From: Rhodococcus sp. 105337
GTDB lineage: Bacteria > Actinomycetota > Actinomycetes > Mycobacteriales > Mycobacteriaceae
Length of the DNA stretch: 64,000 bases
Direction: 5' to 3'
Assembly: GCF_012844225.1 (NCBI RefSeq)
Contig: NZ_JABAGQ010000002.1
Location: 62,001 to 126,000, forward strand
In this document: in pieces, positions 36,830-46,354 of the stretch
Layout: every line of letters starts with the position of its first letter
How positions within the stretch are numbered: the stretch's first letter is position 1
Notes under the pieces: generated by a model
Seen by the model: only the letters and a program-made list of their open reading frames with translations
The model's database searches: none
What the model was told of the DNA's origin: nothing
Program-made: the position numbers and the translations under genes

Positions 36830-37678
36830 ATGACCGAAAGCGCACCGGAGCGGAAAGTAGCCCTTGTCACCGGCGGGAGTCGCAGCGTCGGTAAGGGGAT
36901 CGCCTGCGCACTCGGTTCCGACGGGTGGACCGTCTATGTCACCGGTCGTGGGCCTGTCGGTGCCGGTGGACCGCTCGATCACACGGCCGACATCGTCACC
37001 GAGCGCGGCGGTCGCGGCATCGCGGTGCAGTGCGATCACCGTGACGACGGGCAGATCCACGACCTCTTCACCCGCATCACGGACGAGCAGAACGGCAGGC
37101 TCGACGCGCTCGTGAACAATGTGTGGGCGGCTCCGAAAGGCTTCGCAGGTTTCACCGAGCCGTTCTGGAAGCGACCCATCGACGACTGGGACAGCCTGAT
37201 CGGTGTGGGTCTGCGCGCGCACTACGTTGCTACGGTGGAGGCCGCCCGGATGATGGTGCCGCGCAGCAGCGGCATGATCGTCAACATCTCGTCGTTCGGC
37301 ACTCGTGCTCACCTGCATTCGGTGCTGTACGGCATGTCGAAAGCCGGCCTCGACAAGATGGCCGCCGACATGGCCGTGGAACTGCACGGCACCGGGGTCA
37401 CCACGCTGTCGCTCTGGCCGGGCCTGGTCGAGAACGAGGCCATGCAGGCGCGCGGGCTCGACAACTTTCAAGGCTTCCCGTTGGCCAACGCCGAGACACC
37501 CGAATTCATCGGCCGTGTCGTCGTCGCCCTGGCGGGCGATCGCGAGGTGAACGGCCGGAGTGGATCGACCCTCATCACCGCAGAGGTGGCGCTGGAGTAC
37601 GGGGTCGTGGATATCGAAGGAAACCAACCGGATTCACATCGCGCCGTGTTCGGTGGCGGACCGGTATTCGGCAGTTGA
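36830..37678 (+). CDS. Short-chain dehydrogenase/reductase (DHRS1-like)
   Basis: A 282-aa SDR: cofactor motif VALVTGGSRSVGKGIA, the NNVWAAPKGF strand in place of the usual NNAG, a Ser in IVNISSFG and the active site YGMSKAGLDKM (Tyr-x3-Lys). The stretch GLRAHYVATVEAARMMVP and SLWPGLVENEAM resembles the DHRS1 subgroup. It reduces or oxidises a carbonyl/alcohol with NAD(P); substrate unknown. ATG 36830 begins right after the SnoaL-like stop, so the two form an operon. Confidence 0.85.
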   Translation: MTESAPERKVALVTGGSRSVGKGIACALGSDGWTVYVTGRGPVGAGGPLDHTADIVTERGGRGIAVQCDHRDDGQIHDLFTRITDEQNGRLDALVNNVWAAPKGFAGFTEPFWKRPIDDWDSLIGVGLRAHYVATVEAARMMVPRSSGMIVNISSFGTRAHLHSVLYGMSKAGLDKMAADMAVELHGTGVTTLSLWPGLVENEAMQARGLDNFQGFPLANAETPEFIGRVVVALAGDREVNGRSGSTLITAEVALEYGVVDIEGNQPDSHRAVFGGGPVFGS

Positions 37679-37726
37679 ACACGAAGTGCGTCACCCCGGC
37701 GTGCACGTCGCTCAGCGCGGTCGGCT

Positions 37727-38311
37727 TCAGTCCAGAGTCCAGACGGCGAGGGGAGTGGAGGCGTCGGTGCCGACGAGCACGATTTCGGTGAGGTTCGTGC
37801 CGGAGGGGATCTCGAAGAGGAGACTTCCGTGGCGTCTCTCGCCCGAGGACAGGGTCCCTGAGCCGAGATCGTCCTCGAGTCCCACGGTGGAGGCAACGTA
37901 GATGTCTCCCCCAGGGGTCCGAACCGAGAAGTACACGGTGCTGTAGGAGAACTCGCCCGATCGAGTATCGATCTCGACCCACACGGTGTAGCCGGCGCCG
38001 TGGAGGGGCACGGGCGTTGCCGGATATTTCTCTATTCGGGGGTATGGGAGGGCTGCGAAGTTGGACACGGTGACCCCTGCGGTGCCCGTGACCCCTTCGG
38101 TGGGTCCGTTCATCTCTTGGGAGACCGTGACAGTGCCCCCGATCGATACGGTCGGAACGCCGGAGTCGGGGAGGGGCTTCCGGTCGGCGCGATCTTCGAT
38201 CGAGGGGGAGGACTGGGCCGGTGCGGATGACTCGGACCGAGTGTTTGCGCAGGCTGTGAGGGGTAGAAGTGCAACGAGCGTGGCGGCGACGACGAGGAGG
38301 TGCTTTCTCAT
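37727..38311 (-). CDS. Putative lipoprotein
   Basis: A 194-aa exported lipoprotein: signal MRKHLLVVAATLVALLPLTAC with the lipid Cys at residue 21 (lipobox LTAC). After a Ser-rich linker, the mature domain appears to be an immunoglobulin-like sheet (VPTVSIGGTVTVSQEM, YTVWVEIDTRSGEFSYST, GERRHGSLLFEIPSG, IVLVGTDASTPLAVWTLD), similar in style to MPT63/DUF4352 proteins. Function unknown. Ribosome site AAGAAGG precedes ATG 38311. Confidence 0.78.
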   Translation of the reverse strand: MRKHLLVVAATLVALLPLTACANTRSESSAPAQSSPSIEDRADRKPLPDSGVPTVSIGGTVTVSQEMNGPTEGVTGTAGVTVSNFAALPYPRIEKYPATPVPLHGAGYTVWVEIDTRSGEFSYSTVYFSVRTPGGDIYVASTVGLEDDLGSGTLSSGERRHGSLLFEIPSGTNLTEIVLVGTDASTPLAVWTLD

Positions 38312-38406
38312 TGTTCGGACCTTCTTTCCGGTTTACCTCAGCGCACGAGGACCACTGACCCGCGACTCCAGCGAGGACCACAGGCGAAATCGATATCCCG
38401 GTGCTT

Positions 38407-38415
38407 CCCCCCCCC
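38407..38415. repeat. Nine-C homopolymer
   Basis: A run of nine C ~96 bp upstream of the lipoprotein start, in a 245-bp region (38312-38556) otherwise without gene. Such runs can vary in length; here it lies in a possible promoter. Confidence 0.6.
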
Positions 38416-38556
38416 ATTCTGGCCCTGATGTTCTCCGGACCGATAGGGGCTACGGCCGTAATTCTGGGCTTCGACGGTGGGCTCGCACCGTATCGATTGA
38501 GGAATTGCCCGCTCGACCCGGCGCCTTTCTGCGGGGCGGCTGGATAGTATCGCCGG

Positions 38557-38935
<379 letters not shown>

Positions 38936-38945
38936 TAATCGGGCG

Positions 38946-39458
38946 ATGCCGAATCTCGAGAACTCCCCCGAGCTGGAGGCGGCCATCGCTGCCGGCTTCG
39001 ACGCACGAGACCGCGCGAACATGGGCCCGACGATCGAGTATTTCGCGGCACTTCTCGAAGCCAACCCCGGAAATGCGGCAGTACTGTACGAACTCGCCGG
39101 GGCGTACGACACTGCGGGGCAAGAGGGTACAGCCGAGAAGTACTACCTGGAGGCCTTCGATGCAGGGCTCTCCGGGGATCGACACCGGAGAGCGTTGCTC
39201 CAGTACGGCAGCACATTGCGAAACCTGGGGCGGTTCGAGGAATCCCTGACCGTGTTCGCCGACGCTCGACAACAGTACCCGGAATCCGACTCGCTTCGGG
39301 TGTTCCAGATCATTTCACTTCACGCAGCCGGTCGTCCGAATGCTGCTTTGGCAGAGGCGCTATCGCTCATCGCGGACCGGGTGGACTCAGCCGAGATGAA
39401 ACGTTACGAGGCGGCTGTGCACGGAAACGCGGAATACCTGGCGTCACTCGACGAGTGA
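38946..39458 (+). CDS. Tetratricopeptide-repeat protein
   Basis: A 170-aa protein made of helical repeats: residues ~28-65 (NMGPTIEYFAALLEANPGNAAVLYELAGAYDTAG), 66-100 (GTAEKYYLEAF...HRRALLQYGSTLRNLG) and 101-140 (RFEESLTVFADARQQYPESDSL). It probably serves as a protein-interaction module; nothing more specific is visible. ATG 38946 is preceded by CATAAT at a -10 distance of 6 nt. It follows the prolyl-tRNA synthetase remnant directly. Confidence 0.78.
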   Translation: MPNLENSPELEAAIAAGFDARDRANMGPTIEYFAALLEANPGNAAVLYELAGAYDTAGQEGTAEKYYLEAFDAGLSGDRHRRALLQYGSTLRNLGRFEESLTVFADARQQYPESDSLRVFQIISLHAAGRPNAALAEALSLIADRVDSAEMKRYEAAVHGNAEYLASLDE

Positions 39459-39668
39459 CGACACGCCGGTAGTCGGAGGGTGAGCGGCTCGGCGTTGTGT
39501 TCGTCCGGGCCGCCACCAAAATATTCGGCTTGAGGTTCGGGTCGGGCGATGGTCGGGGGGTGAGTCCGGACATCGACCGGGCGGTCGGTACTTGATGGGT
39601 TCACGGTACGAGCGGAGCATGACAGGAGTCGACCTTCACCCCGAATGACCTACGGGAAAGGACATGCG

Positions 39669-40151
39669 ATGAGTGCAGCCGACAACATTTCGCTCACCGT
39701 GATCGGCATGGGGCCGATGGGCCAGGCGATGGCGCGCATCCTTCTCGGCGCCGGTCATCCGGTCACGGTCTGGAACCGGACGCCCGGACGTGCAGACACG
39801 CTGGTCGCGGCGGGAGCGACACGCGCCGCCGACCCGGACGACGCGGTCGCTGCTTCGGAGTTGATCATCCTCAGCCTGACCGACTACCGAGCGATGTACG
39901 ACATCCTCGAACCGGTGGACGACCTGAGCGGTCGCACCCTCGTCAATCTCATCTCCGACACCCCGGGCAACACAGCCTCGGCGGCCGAATGGGTGGTTCG
40001 CCGCGGCGGCCGGTTCGTCGCGGGCGGAATCATGGTGCCCGCACCGATGCTGGGTACCGAGGCCGCCTACGGCTCGAAGGTCCGCACCGGCCATCTCGAT
40101 ACCCACGACGAGGCCGCCCGCTACCGACACGTAGGCACGAACAGCACCTGA
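39669..40151 (+). pseudogene. Truncated NAD(P)-binding dehydrogenase (imine reductase/HIBADH type)
   Basis: The N-terminal Rossmann domain of a beta-hydroxyacid dehydrogenase/imine-reductase-like protein: LTVIGMGPMGQAMARILLGAGHPVTVWNRTPGRAD, SELIILSLTDYRAM and the substrate-side GGIMVPAPMLGTEAAYGS. Full-length relatives have ~290 residues; this one ends at 160 after an unrelated tail (KVRTGHLDTHDEAARYRHVGTNST), so the C-terminal helical domain with the dimer and active site is lost. ATG 39669 is preferred to 39645. The break lies only ~25 bp before the dnaE2 LexA box. Probably not functional. Confidence 0.65.
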
Positions 40152-40175
40152 ACCACGCACGGGGTTGCACAAGTA

Positions 40176-40191
40176 TCGAACATACGTGCGA
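40176..40191 (+). promoter_or_regulatory. LexA (SOS) box of dnaE2
   Basis: TCGAAC-ATAC-GTGCGA matches TCGAAC-N4-GTTCGA with one mismatch, 36 nt ahead of the dnaE2 ATG. It is the second SOS box in the window. Confidence 0.75.
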
Positions 40192-40226
40192 TAATTGTGG
40201 TGAATACGGGCAGTTGGAGGTGTGGA

Positions 40227-43200
40227 ATGGGATGGGGAAACGGCCCGCCGACCTGGTCGGAGATGGAACGTGTCCTGTCCGGCAGGCCTCCGTCCGGCGC
40301 ATCCCGCCGCGATCCCGTCCACCCCGGCGACGGCAACGACAGCCCGGCGTGGAGCCGCACCCGAGGCGAGTACGAAAGTCGGGCCCGGCCACCCGACGGC
40401 CCGGTGGTGCCGTATGCCGAGCTGCACACGCACTCGGCGTTCAGCTTCCTCGACGGTGCCTCGACCCCGGAGGAACTCGTCGAAGAAGCGGTGTGTCTCG
40501 GCCTCGAGGCTCTCGCGATCACCGACCACGACGGCCTGTACGGCGCCGTGCGTTTCGCCGAAGCCGCGCGGGGACTCGATATGCGGACGGTGTTCGGTGC
40601 GGAGTTGACGCTCGACGATGCACATCTGCTGGTGCTCGCCCGCGGACAGGAAGGGTACCGCCGGTTGTCTCGGCAGATCGCCGATGCACACCTGGTCGGA
40701 GGGGAGAAGAACGAACCTCGTTACGACTACGACGCGCTCACCGATGCGGCGGGCGGCCACTGGCAGATCCTCACCGGGTGCCGTAACGGACACGTGCGCC
40801 GTGCCCTCGACAGCGGGGGTCCGGGAGCCGCCGAAGCGGCTCTGCTCGATCTCGTCGACCGGTTCGGGTCCGACCGCGTCACCGTTGAGCTCACGTGGCA
40901 GGGAACTCCGGACGACTACGAACGCAATGTCGCACTGTTCGGGCTCGCGGAGCGCCACGGAATTTCGTCTGTCGCCGGTACCGCCGCACACTTCGCCCGG
41001 CCGGAGCGCCGGCGACTCGCCATGGCCATGGCGGCCATCTCCGATCGGCAGAGCCTCGACGACGCGGCGAGTCGCCTCCCTCCCGCCGGTGGCGGTCATC
41101 TCCGCTCCGGAGCCGAGATGGCCCGGTTGTTCACGGCCTTTCCCGGCGCCGTGCACACCGCGGCGGAACTCGGCCGCGAATGTGCTTTCGACCTGCGGCT
41201 CATCGCCCCGAAGTTGCCTCCGTTCGACGTGCCCGACGGGCACACGGAGTTCACGTGGCTGCGCGCCCTCACCTACGCGGGCGCACTCCGACGGTACGGA
41301 CCGGTCGAGCACAACCGGGATGCGTACCGGCAGATCGAACACGAACTCGGCATCATCGGCAGTCTCGGCTTTCCCGGTTACTTCCTGGTCGTTCACGACA
41401 TCGTCGAGTTCTGCAGGAGCAACGACATCCTCTGCCAGGGAAGAGGTTCGGCTGCCAACTCTGCTGTCTGCTACGCCATCGGCATCACCAACGTCGACCC
41501 CGTGCGCAACCGGCTGCTGTTCGAACGGTTCCTGTCACCGGAGCGCGACGGACCTCCCGATATCGACCTCGACATCGAATCCGATCGGCGCGAAGAAGCA
41601 ATCCAGCACGTCTATGCGAAATACGGCCGGACCCACGCCGCGCAGGTCGCCAACGTCATCACCTACCGCGGGAGGTCGGCGGTTCGCGACATGGCACGCG
41701 CGCTCGGTTACTCGCAGGGGCAGCAGGATGCGTGGAGCAAACAGATCAGCAGATGGGGAGGAGTGAGCGTCGAAACCGACGCAGACATCCCCACTGCGGT
41801 TCTCGATCTCGCCGAGCAGATCGAAGGCCTGCCACGACATCTCGGAATCCATTCGGGCGGCATGGTGATCTGCGACCGGCCCGTCTCCGATGTGTGCCCT
41901 GTCGAATGGGCGCGAATGCCGGGCCGCACCGTCCTGCAATGGGACAAGGACGATTGTGCCGCCGCGGGACTCGTGAAATTCGACCTACTCGGACTGGGAA
42001 TGCTCTCCGCGCTGCATTACATGATCGATCTCGTTGCCGAACATGAAGGTGTCCGGGTCGATCTCGCGCAACTCGACCTGACCGAGGACGGCGTGTACGA
42101 GATGCTGCGCCGCGCCGACTCGGTGGGTGTGTTCCAGGTGGAGTCGCGCGCGCAGATGGCAACCTTGCCGCGTCTGAAACCCCGGAACTTCTACGACCTC
42201 GTCATCGAAGTGGCGCTCATCCGGCCCGGACCCATCCAGGGCGGGTCCGTGCATCCGTACATCCGCCGTCGCAACGGACTCGAACCGGTCACCTACGACC
42301 ATCCGTGTCTCGAGAAGTCGCTCGAACGCACCCTCGGTGTCCCGCTGTTCCAGGAACAGTTGATGCAGATGGCAGTCGATGCCGCCGGGTTCAGCGCAGC
42401 CGAGGCCGATCAGTTGCGACGGGCGATGGGATCGAAGCGATCGCCCGAGAAGATGGAGCGCCTGCGCGACCGCCTCTACGACGGGATGCGCGAGTTGCAC
42501 GGCATCACCGGCGCCGTCGCCGACGGCATCTACGAGAAACTGCATGCGTTCGCGAATTTCGGTTTCCCCGAAAGCCATTCGCAGAGTTTCGCGTCGCTCG
42601 TCTTCTATTCCGCCTGGTTCAAACTGCATCATCCCGCCGCATTCTGTGCGGGTCTGCTCCGGGCGCAGCCGATGGGCTTCTACTCTCCGCAGTCGCTCGT
42701 CGCCGACGCACGCCGGCACGGGGTGATCGTGCACGGTCCCGACATCGGTGCGAGCCTCGCGCAGGCGACGGTGGAGAACGCGGGGAAGGAAGTGCGGCTC
42801 GGTCTTGCGTCGGTGCGGCACATCGGCGAGGACCTTGCCGAACGGATCGTCACCGAACGGCAGGAACACGGCCCGTACACCTCGTTCCTGGACCTCACCG
42901 CGCGTATCGAATTCACCACTGCGCAGGCCGAGGCACTCGCGACCGCCGGAGCGCTCGGCGGGTTCGGCGTCACCCGGCGTGAGGCGCTGTGGGCTGCTGC
43001 CCCCGCTGCCACTCAGCGCCCGGGGCGACTGCCCGGTGTGGGGGCGACCGCCGTGGCGCCGGCACTGCCGGGCATGAGCGCCCTCGAGCTGGCCGCCGCC
43101 GATGTCTGGGCCACGGGGGTGTCCCCGGACAGTTACCCGACGCAGTTCCTGCGTGCACGGCTCGACGCGCTCGGCGTGGTTCCGGCGTCGCGACTGCTCG

Positions 43201-43487
43201 ACGTGCCGGACGGAACGAGGGTGCTCGTCGGAGGGGCGGTGACGCACCGGCAGCGACCCGCAACGGCCGCAGGCGTCACCTTCCTCAACCTGGAGGACGA
43301 AACCGGCATGGTGAACGTGGTGTGTTCGGTCGGGCTGTGGGCGCGGTACCGCACCCTCGCGCACACCGCCTCGGCGTTACTCGTCCGGGGACGGCTCCAG
43401 AACGCCGACGGGGTGGTGACGCTGCTCGCCGACCACCTGGAACCTCTGGACCTGCGGATGCCGGGCAAGTCGCGCGACTTTCACTGA
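40227..43487 (+). CDS. dnaE2: Error-prone DNA polymerase DnaE2
   Basis: A 1086-aa C-family polymerase used for mutagenic bypass of DNA damage together with ImuA' and ImuB. Domains: N-terminal PHP (YAELHTHSAFSFLDGAS, ITDHDGLYGAV), palm/fingers with catalytic aspartates in PPDIDLDIES around residue 445 and CQGRGSAANSAVCYAIG, helix-hairpin-helix, and C-terminal OB fold (VLVGGAVTHRQRPATAAGVTFLNLEDETG). ATG 40227 follows GGAGG and matches the mycobacterial N-terminus MGWSNGPP; the longer frame from 40197 overlaps the promoter. A LexA box lies just upstream, so it is SOS-induced. Confidence 0.95.
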   Translation: MGWGNGPPTWSEMERVLSGRPPSGASRRDPVHPGDGNDSPAWSRTRGEYESRARPPDGPVVPYAELHTHSAFSFLDGASTPEELVEEAVCLGLEALAITDHDGLYGAVRFAEAARGLDMRTVFGAELTLDDAHLLVLARGQEGYRRLSRQIADAHLVGGEKNEPRYDYDALTDAAGGHWQILTGCRNGHVRRALDSGGPGAAEAALLDLVDRFGSDRVTVELTWQGTPDDYERNVALFGLAERHGISSVAGTAAHFARPERRRLAMAMAAISDRQSLDDAASRLPPAGGGHLRSGAEMARLFTAFPGAVHTAAELGRECAFDLRLIAPKLPPFDVPDGHTEFTWLRALTYAGALRRYGPVEHNRDAYRQIEHELGIIGSLGFPGYFLVVHDIVEFCRSNDILCQGRGSAANSAVCYAIGITNVDPVRNRLLFERFLSPERDGPPDIDLDIESDRREEAIQHVYAKYGRTHAAQVANVITYRGRSAVRDMARALGYSQGQQDAWSKQISRWGGVSVETDADIPTAVLDLAEQIEGLPRHLGIHSGGMVICDRPVSDVCPVEWARMPGRTVLQWDKDDCAAAGLVKFDLLGLGMLSALHYMIDLVAEHEGVRVDLAQLDLTEDGVYEMLRRADSVGVFQVESRAQMATLPRLKPRNFYDLVIEVALIRPGPIQGGSVHPYIRRRNGLEPVTYDHPCLEKSLERTLGVPLFQEQLMQMAVDAAGFSAAEADQLRRAMGSKRSPEKMERLRDRLYDGMRELHGITGAVADGIYEKLHAFANFGFPESHSQSFASLVFYSAWFKLHHPAAFCAGLLRAQPMGFYSPQSLVADARRHGVIVHGPDIGASLAQATVENAGKEVRLGLASVRHIGEDLAERIVTERQEHGPYTSFLDLTARIEFTTAQAEALATAGALGGFGVTRREALWAAAPAATQRPGRLPGVGATAVAPALPGMSALELAAADVWATGVSPDSYPTQFLRARLDALGVVPASRLLDVPDGTRVLVGGAVTHRQRPATAAGVTFLNLEDETGMVNVVCSVGLWARYRTLAHTASALLVRGRLQNADGVVTLLADHLEPLDLRMPGKSRDFH

Positions 43488-43669
43488 TACCCGCGACTGT
43501 CGGTGGTCTGCATCGGGTGCCTGGATGGTGGCGTGCGGGGTCGCGCTACCGTGGGACGTTCCCGATCGTGTGCCCCCGGAATCGTCAACCTGGTCGCGTG
43601 GCTCGTCATGCGCCTGCGATGCTCGTCCGGAGTACCCGACGAAACCCTTGATCGAGAGGACCCACACCG

Positions 43670-43978
43670 ATGCGTGAGGTCGACCTGGTTGCCTTCGAGA
43701 CCGCACTCGCCGACGGAGCACCCGTCATCGATGTACGCGAACGCGACGAATACGCCCAGGTGCGGGTGCCCGGCGTCACCAACATCCCGCTCAGTGAGTT
43801 CGTCGCCCGCATCGACGAGATTCCCACGACCGGGACCGTGTACGTGATCTGCGCCGTCGGCGGACGCAGCCTCCAGGCCGCCAACTATCTCGCGGGCCGG
43901 GGAATCGACGCGGTGTCCGTCGCCGCGGGCACCGACGGGTGGGCGCGTTCGGGCAGGCCCACCGAGAGCGGCGAGTAA
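43670..43978 (+). CDS. Rhodanese-domain protein
   Basis: A 102-aa single-domain rhodanese (sulfurtransferase): APVIDVRERDEYAQVRVPGVTNIPLSEF and the active-site loop VICAVGGRSLQAANYL, with Cys as the persulfide carrier. It resembles GlpE/PspE-type cytosolic proteins. Sulfur donor and acceptor unknown. It stands between dnaE2 and trmL with a 180-bp gap upstream in which I see no other gene. Confidence 0.85.
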   Translation: MREVDLVAFETALADGAPVIDVRERDEYAQVRVPGVTNIPLSEFVARIDEIPTTGTVYVICAVGGRSLQAANYLAGRGIDAVSVAAGTDGWARSGRPTESGE

Positions 43979-43992
43979 GCGGCAGCGGCCGC

Positions 43993-44044
43993 GGGGCCGC
44001 AGCACTCAGTGAGCGGCAGCGGTGCCGAGCAGTGCTGCGGCTCC
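43993..44044. terminator. Hairpin between rhodanese and the 45-aa ORF
   Basis: GGGGCCGCAGCACT (43993-44006) can pair with AGTGCTGCGGCTCCC (44030-44044) with one mismatch. It lies at the 3' ends of two convergent units. Confidence 0.5.
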
Positions 44045-44143
44045 CGCGACCAACCCGTCGCGCCGTTGAACGTTGTCGTGACCGCCGCAGAATTCGCGGT
44101 AGTCGACGTCGAAATCCTTGTGCGTGCAGCAGGTACCGAACAT
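44006..44143 (-). CDS. Possible 45-aa Cys/His-rich small protein
   Basis: A short frame on the minus strand, 22 nt after trmL: it begins MFGTCCTHKDFDVDYREF, continues CGGHDNVQRR and ends in an Ala/Leu-rich stretch. Three Cys and two or three His in the first 23 residues could bind a metal. No clear Shine-Dalgarno is present, and the 3' end overlaps a terminator-like hairpin, so it is only a candidate. Confidence 0.35.
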   Translation of the reverse strand: MFGTCCTHKDFDVDYREFCGGHDNVQRRDGLVAGAAALLGTAAAH

Positions 44144-44165
44144 CCCGATTCGAGAGGGAAGCGAA

Positions 44166-44630
44166 TCAGACGGCGCCCTCGAAGCCGTTCTGGCGCCAGG
44201 CTTCGTAGCTGACCACCGCGGCGGCGTTCGACAGATTCAGCGAGCGCCGGCCCGGCAGCATCGGGATGCGGACCTGCGCGGTGACGTGCGGGTCGGACAA
44301 GACCTCTTCCGAGAGCCCTGTCGGCTCCGGTCCGAACAGTAGCACGTCGCCCGGCCGGTACTCGATCTCTGCGTAACCGGTGGTGCCGTGAGCGGTGAAG
44401 GCGTACACGCGCTCGGGGCGCAGAGCCTCCCACGCGGCAGCAAGGTCGGCGTGAACCGTGACCGACGCGAGGTCGTGGTAGTCGAGACCCGCCCGGCGCA
44501 GTTTCGGCTCCGAGAGGTCGAACCCGAGTGGTTCCACGAGGTGCAGTTCGGCACCCGTCGCGGCAACCATCCGAATGGCGTTGCCGGTGTTGGGCGGAAT
44601 GCGTGGTTCGTGGAACATCACTCTGAACAT
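44166..44630 (-). CDS. trmL: tRNA (cytidine/uridine-34 2'-O)-methyltransferase
   Basis: A 154-aa SPOUT-class methyltransferase that modifies the wobble nucleotide of tRNA. Knot motifs: VMFHEPRIPPNTGNAIRMVAATGAELHLVEPLG at the start, LLFGPEPTGLSEEVL and the SAM-binding end IPMLPGRRSLNLSNAAAVVSYEAWRQ. Length is normal. ATG 44630 has a -10 box (TATCTT) nearby; ATG 44618 is the alternative. It is the counterpart of mycobacterial Rv3366 (SpoU family). Confidence 0.9.
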   Translation of the reverse strand: MFRVMFHEPRIPPNTGNAIRMVAATGAELHLVEPLGFDLSEPKLRRAGLDYHDLASVTVHADLAAAWEALRPERVYAFTAHGTTGYAEIEYRPGDVLLFGPEPTGLSEEVLSDPHVTAQVRIPMLPGRRSLNLSNAAAVVSYEAWRQNGFEGAV

Positions 44631-44768
44631 AACCAGAGAAAGATAGCACCACGACGGTAAACGCCCTGGGCCTGGGAGGTCGCGCCCCGATGGTGGCCGG
44701 GGCGCGACCGGCTCCGAGTCGCCCGCAGAAGACGGATGTTTCCGGACGGCGAGCACATGCGCTACCGA

Positions 44769-44909
44769 CTAGAAGGATCCCCCCAGCAGGAGGTGGATCA
44801 CCGCGAACGGCATCCCGAGGAAAGCAATAGCGGTGAAGAGCGCGGACTGTATCGGCTCTCCTGCGACGTACCCGTCGCCGATCCATTGCAAGATTTCGAC
44901 CGAGCCCAT
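44769..44909 (-). CDS. 46-aa small membrane protein
   Basis: A short gene with a strong ribosome site (AGGAGGCACAC, then ATG 44909). The product starts MGSVEILQWIGDGYVAG and has one membrane helix (SALFTAIAFLGMPFAVIHLLLGG). Family unknown. It lies upstream of trmL on the same strand; an inverted repeat at 44943-44968, 34 nt before the start, suggests regulation. Too short for many gene finders. Confidence 0.6.
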   Translation of the reverse strand: MGSVEILQWIGDGYVAGEPIQSALFTAIAFLGMPFAVIHLLLGGSF

Positions 44910-45479
44910 GGTGTGCCTCCTGTTTTCGGTTGTGTGTCAACGGGATTGTCGCGCGCACACGACAATCCGTTACTGATTGTGTATCGGGTGCGGCGAGGTT
45001 CGCGACGGCAGATGTGTCCCGGCGGTCTCGATGCCGCGGCAAGGTCGTGAAAGTTCTTCTACGTCAAAGGGTTCGAAGACAGACTGTCGAGCTGTGTCGG
45101 GGAGTGGTGGGCAGGTCGTGTCCATTTCGCGCACGCTCCGTCATCGAATGTTGTTGTGCGAAAGCAACATCTTGCGGTTTCGTTCCGATCCGTGTCGGCA
45201 GCGCAACAACCCCTTGGCGCGCACGCTGACAAGTGACACCGCGGTGGTGCCGGTGGATGTTCCGGAATGGAGTCGCCCGGGAGTATCCGGCCCGAGTTCT
45301 GCCGGGCCTGCTCACGCTGCAACAGCCCCGAGGCGGCAACACTAGGTAAGCCGGGCACCGCTCATGACATGACCCCGCCCCGGGCCCTACACGGCGGACG
45401 GCAACCGGAATCGGCAGACCGCGACCCGCGCACGCGGGCTGACGATCCGCGACGCGCAGTCGCCTGGAACAATGGAACC
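44910..45479. other. Long intergenic region between the small membrane protein and folD
   Basis: About 570 bp. Besides the 9-bp inverted repeat at its left end, I see a small hairpin (ATGTTG and CAACAT around 45150-45172) and the folD promoter end with AACAAT 6 nt before GTG 45480. The open frames crossing it have no family resemblance. I see no RNA gene I can name. Confidence 0.4.
44943..44968. promoter_or_regulatory. Inverted repeat ahead of the 46-aa gene
   Basis: GGATTGTCG and CGACAATCC are perfect 9-bp arms separated by 8 nt. It could be an operator or a hairpin in the mRNA leader. Confidence 0.45.
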
Positions 45480-46334
45480 GTGACTGCGACGATCCTGGAC
45501 GGCAAAGCAACCCGCGACGAGATTTTCGAGGACCTGAAGGCACGAGTGGCCGTGCTGAGGGAGCAGGGCATCACGCCCGGCCTCGGCACCATCCTCGTGG
45601 GCGACGACCCGGGATCGGCAGCGTACGTGCGGGGCAAGCACAACGACTGCGCGAAGGTCGGCATCACGTCGATCCGCAAGGACCTGCCCGCCGACATCAC
45701 CCAGGAACAGCTCGAGCAGGCGATCGACGAGCTCAATGCGGATCCGGCCTGCACCGGATACATCGTGCAGTTGCCGTTGCCCCGGCACCTCGACGAGAAC
45801 GCTGCCCTCGAGCGGATCGACGCAGACAAGGACGCCGACGGGCTGCATCCGATCAATCTCGGTCGTCTGGTGCTCGGCAAAGAGGCGGCACTGCCCTGCA
45901 CGCCGCGAGGAATCCTGCACCTCCTGCGGCGCTACGACGTGCCGATCGCGGGATCGCACGTGACGGTCGTGGGCCGCGGTGTCACCGTCGGCCGCCCGAT
46001 CGGGCTGCTGTTCACGCGCCGCAGCGAGAACGCCACCGTCACGCTGTGCCACACCGGCACCCGGGACCTCGCCGCGGAGGTGCGCCGGGCCGACATCGTG
46101 ATTGCGGCGGCCGGCGTACCCGGACTCGTCACCGCCGACATGGTCAAGCCGGGCGCGGCAGTCCTGGATGTGGGCGTCTCGCGCACTCCGGACGGGCTGC
46201 GCGGCGACGTCGCCGACGATGTGCGCGAGGTCGCGGGTTTCGTCTCCCCGAACCCCGGCGGCGTCGGACCGCTCACCCGCGCCTTCCTGCTCACCAACGT
46301 GGTGGAGCGGGCAGAGCAACTCGCGGCGCGCTGA
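45480..46334 (+). CDS. folD: Methylenetetrahydrofolate dehydrogenase / cyclohydrolase
   Basis: A 284-aa bifunctional folate enzyme that oxidises 5,10-methylene-THF and opens the methenyl form to 10-formyl-THF, supplying purine synthesis. Motifs: catalytic Tyr/Lys in [31 protein letters not shown], the cofactor loop [15 protein letters not shown] (GRGxxxGRP), and the end [23 protein letters not shown] 45480 is chosen by family N-terminus; the frame open upstream has no similarity. A small DUF3017 gene follows after 20 nt, as in mycobacteria. Confidence 0.95.
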   Translation: MTATILDGKATRDEIFEDLKARVAVLREQGITPGLGTILVGDDPGSAAYVRGKHNDCAKVGITSIRKDLPADITQEQLEQAIDELNADPACTGYIVQLPLPRHLDENAALERIDADKDADGLHPINLGRLVLGKEAALPCTPRGILHLLRRYDVPIAGSHVTVVGRGVTVGRPIGLLFTRRSENATVTLCHTGTRDLAAEVRRADIVIAAAGVPGLVTADMVKPGAAVLDVGVSRTPDGLRGDVADDVREVAGFVSPNPGGVGPLTRAFLLTNVVERAEQLAAR

Positions 46335-46354
46335 CCGGGCACGGGCACACAGTC

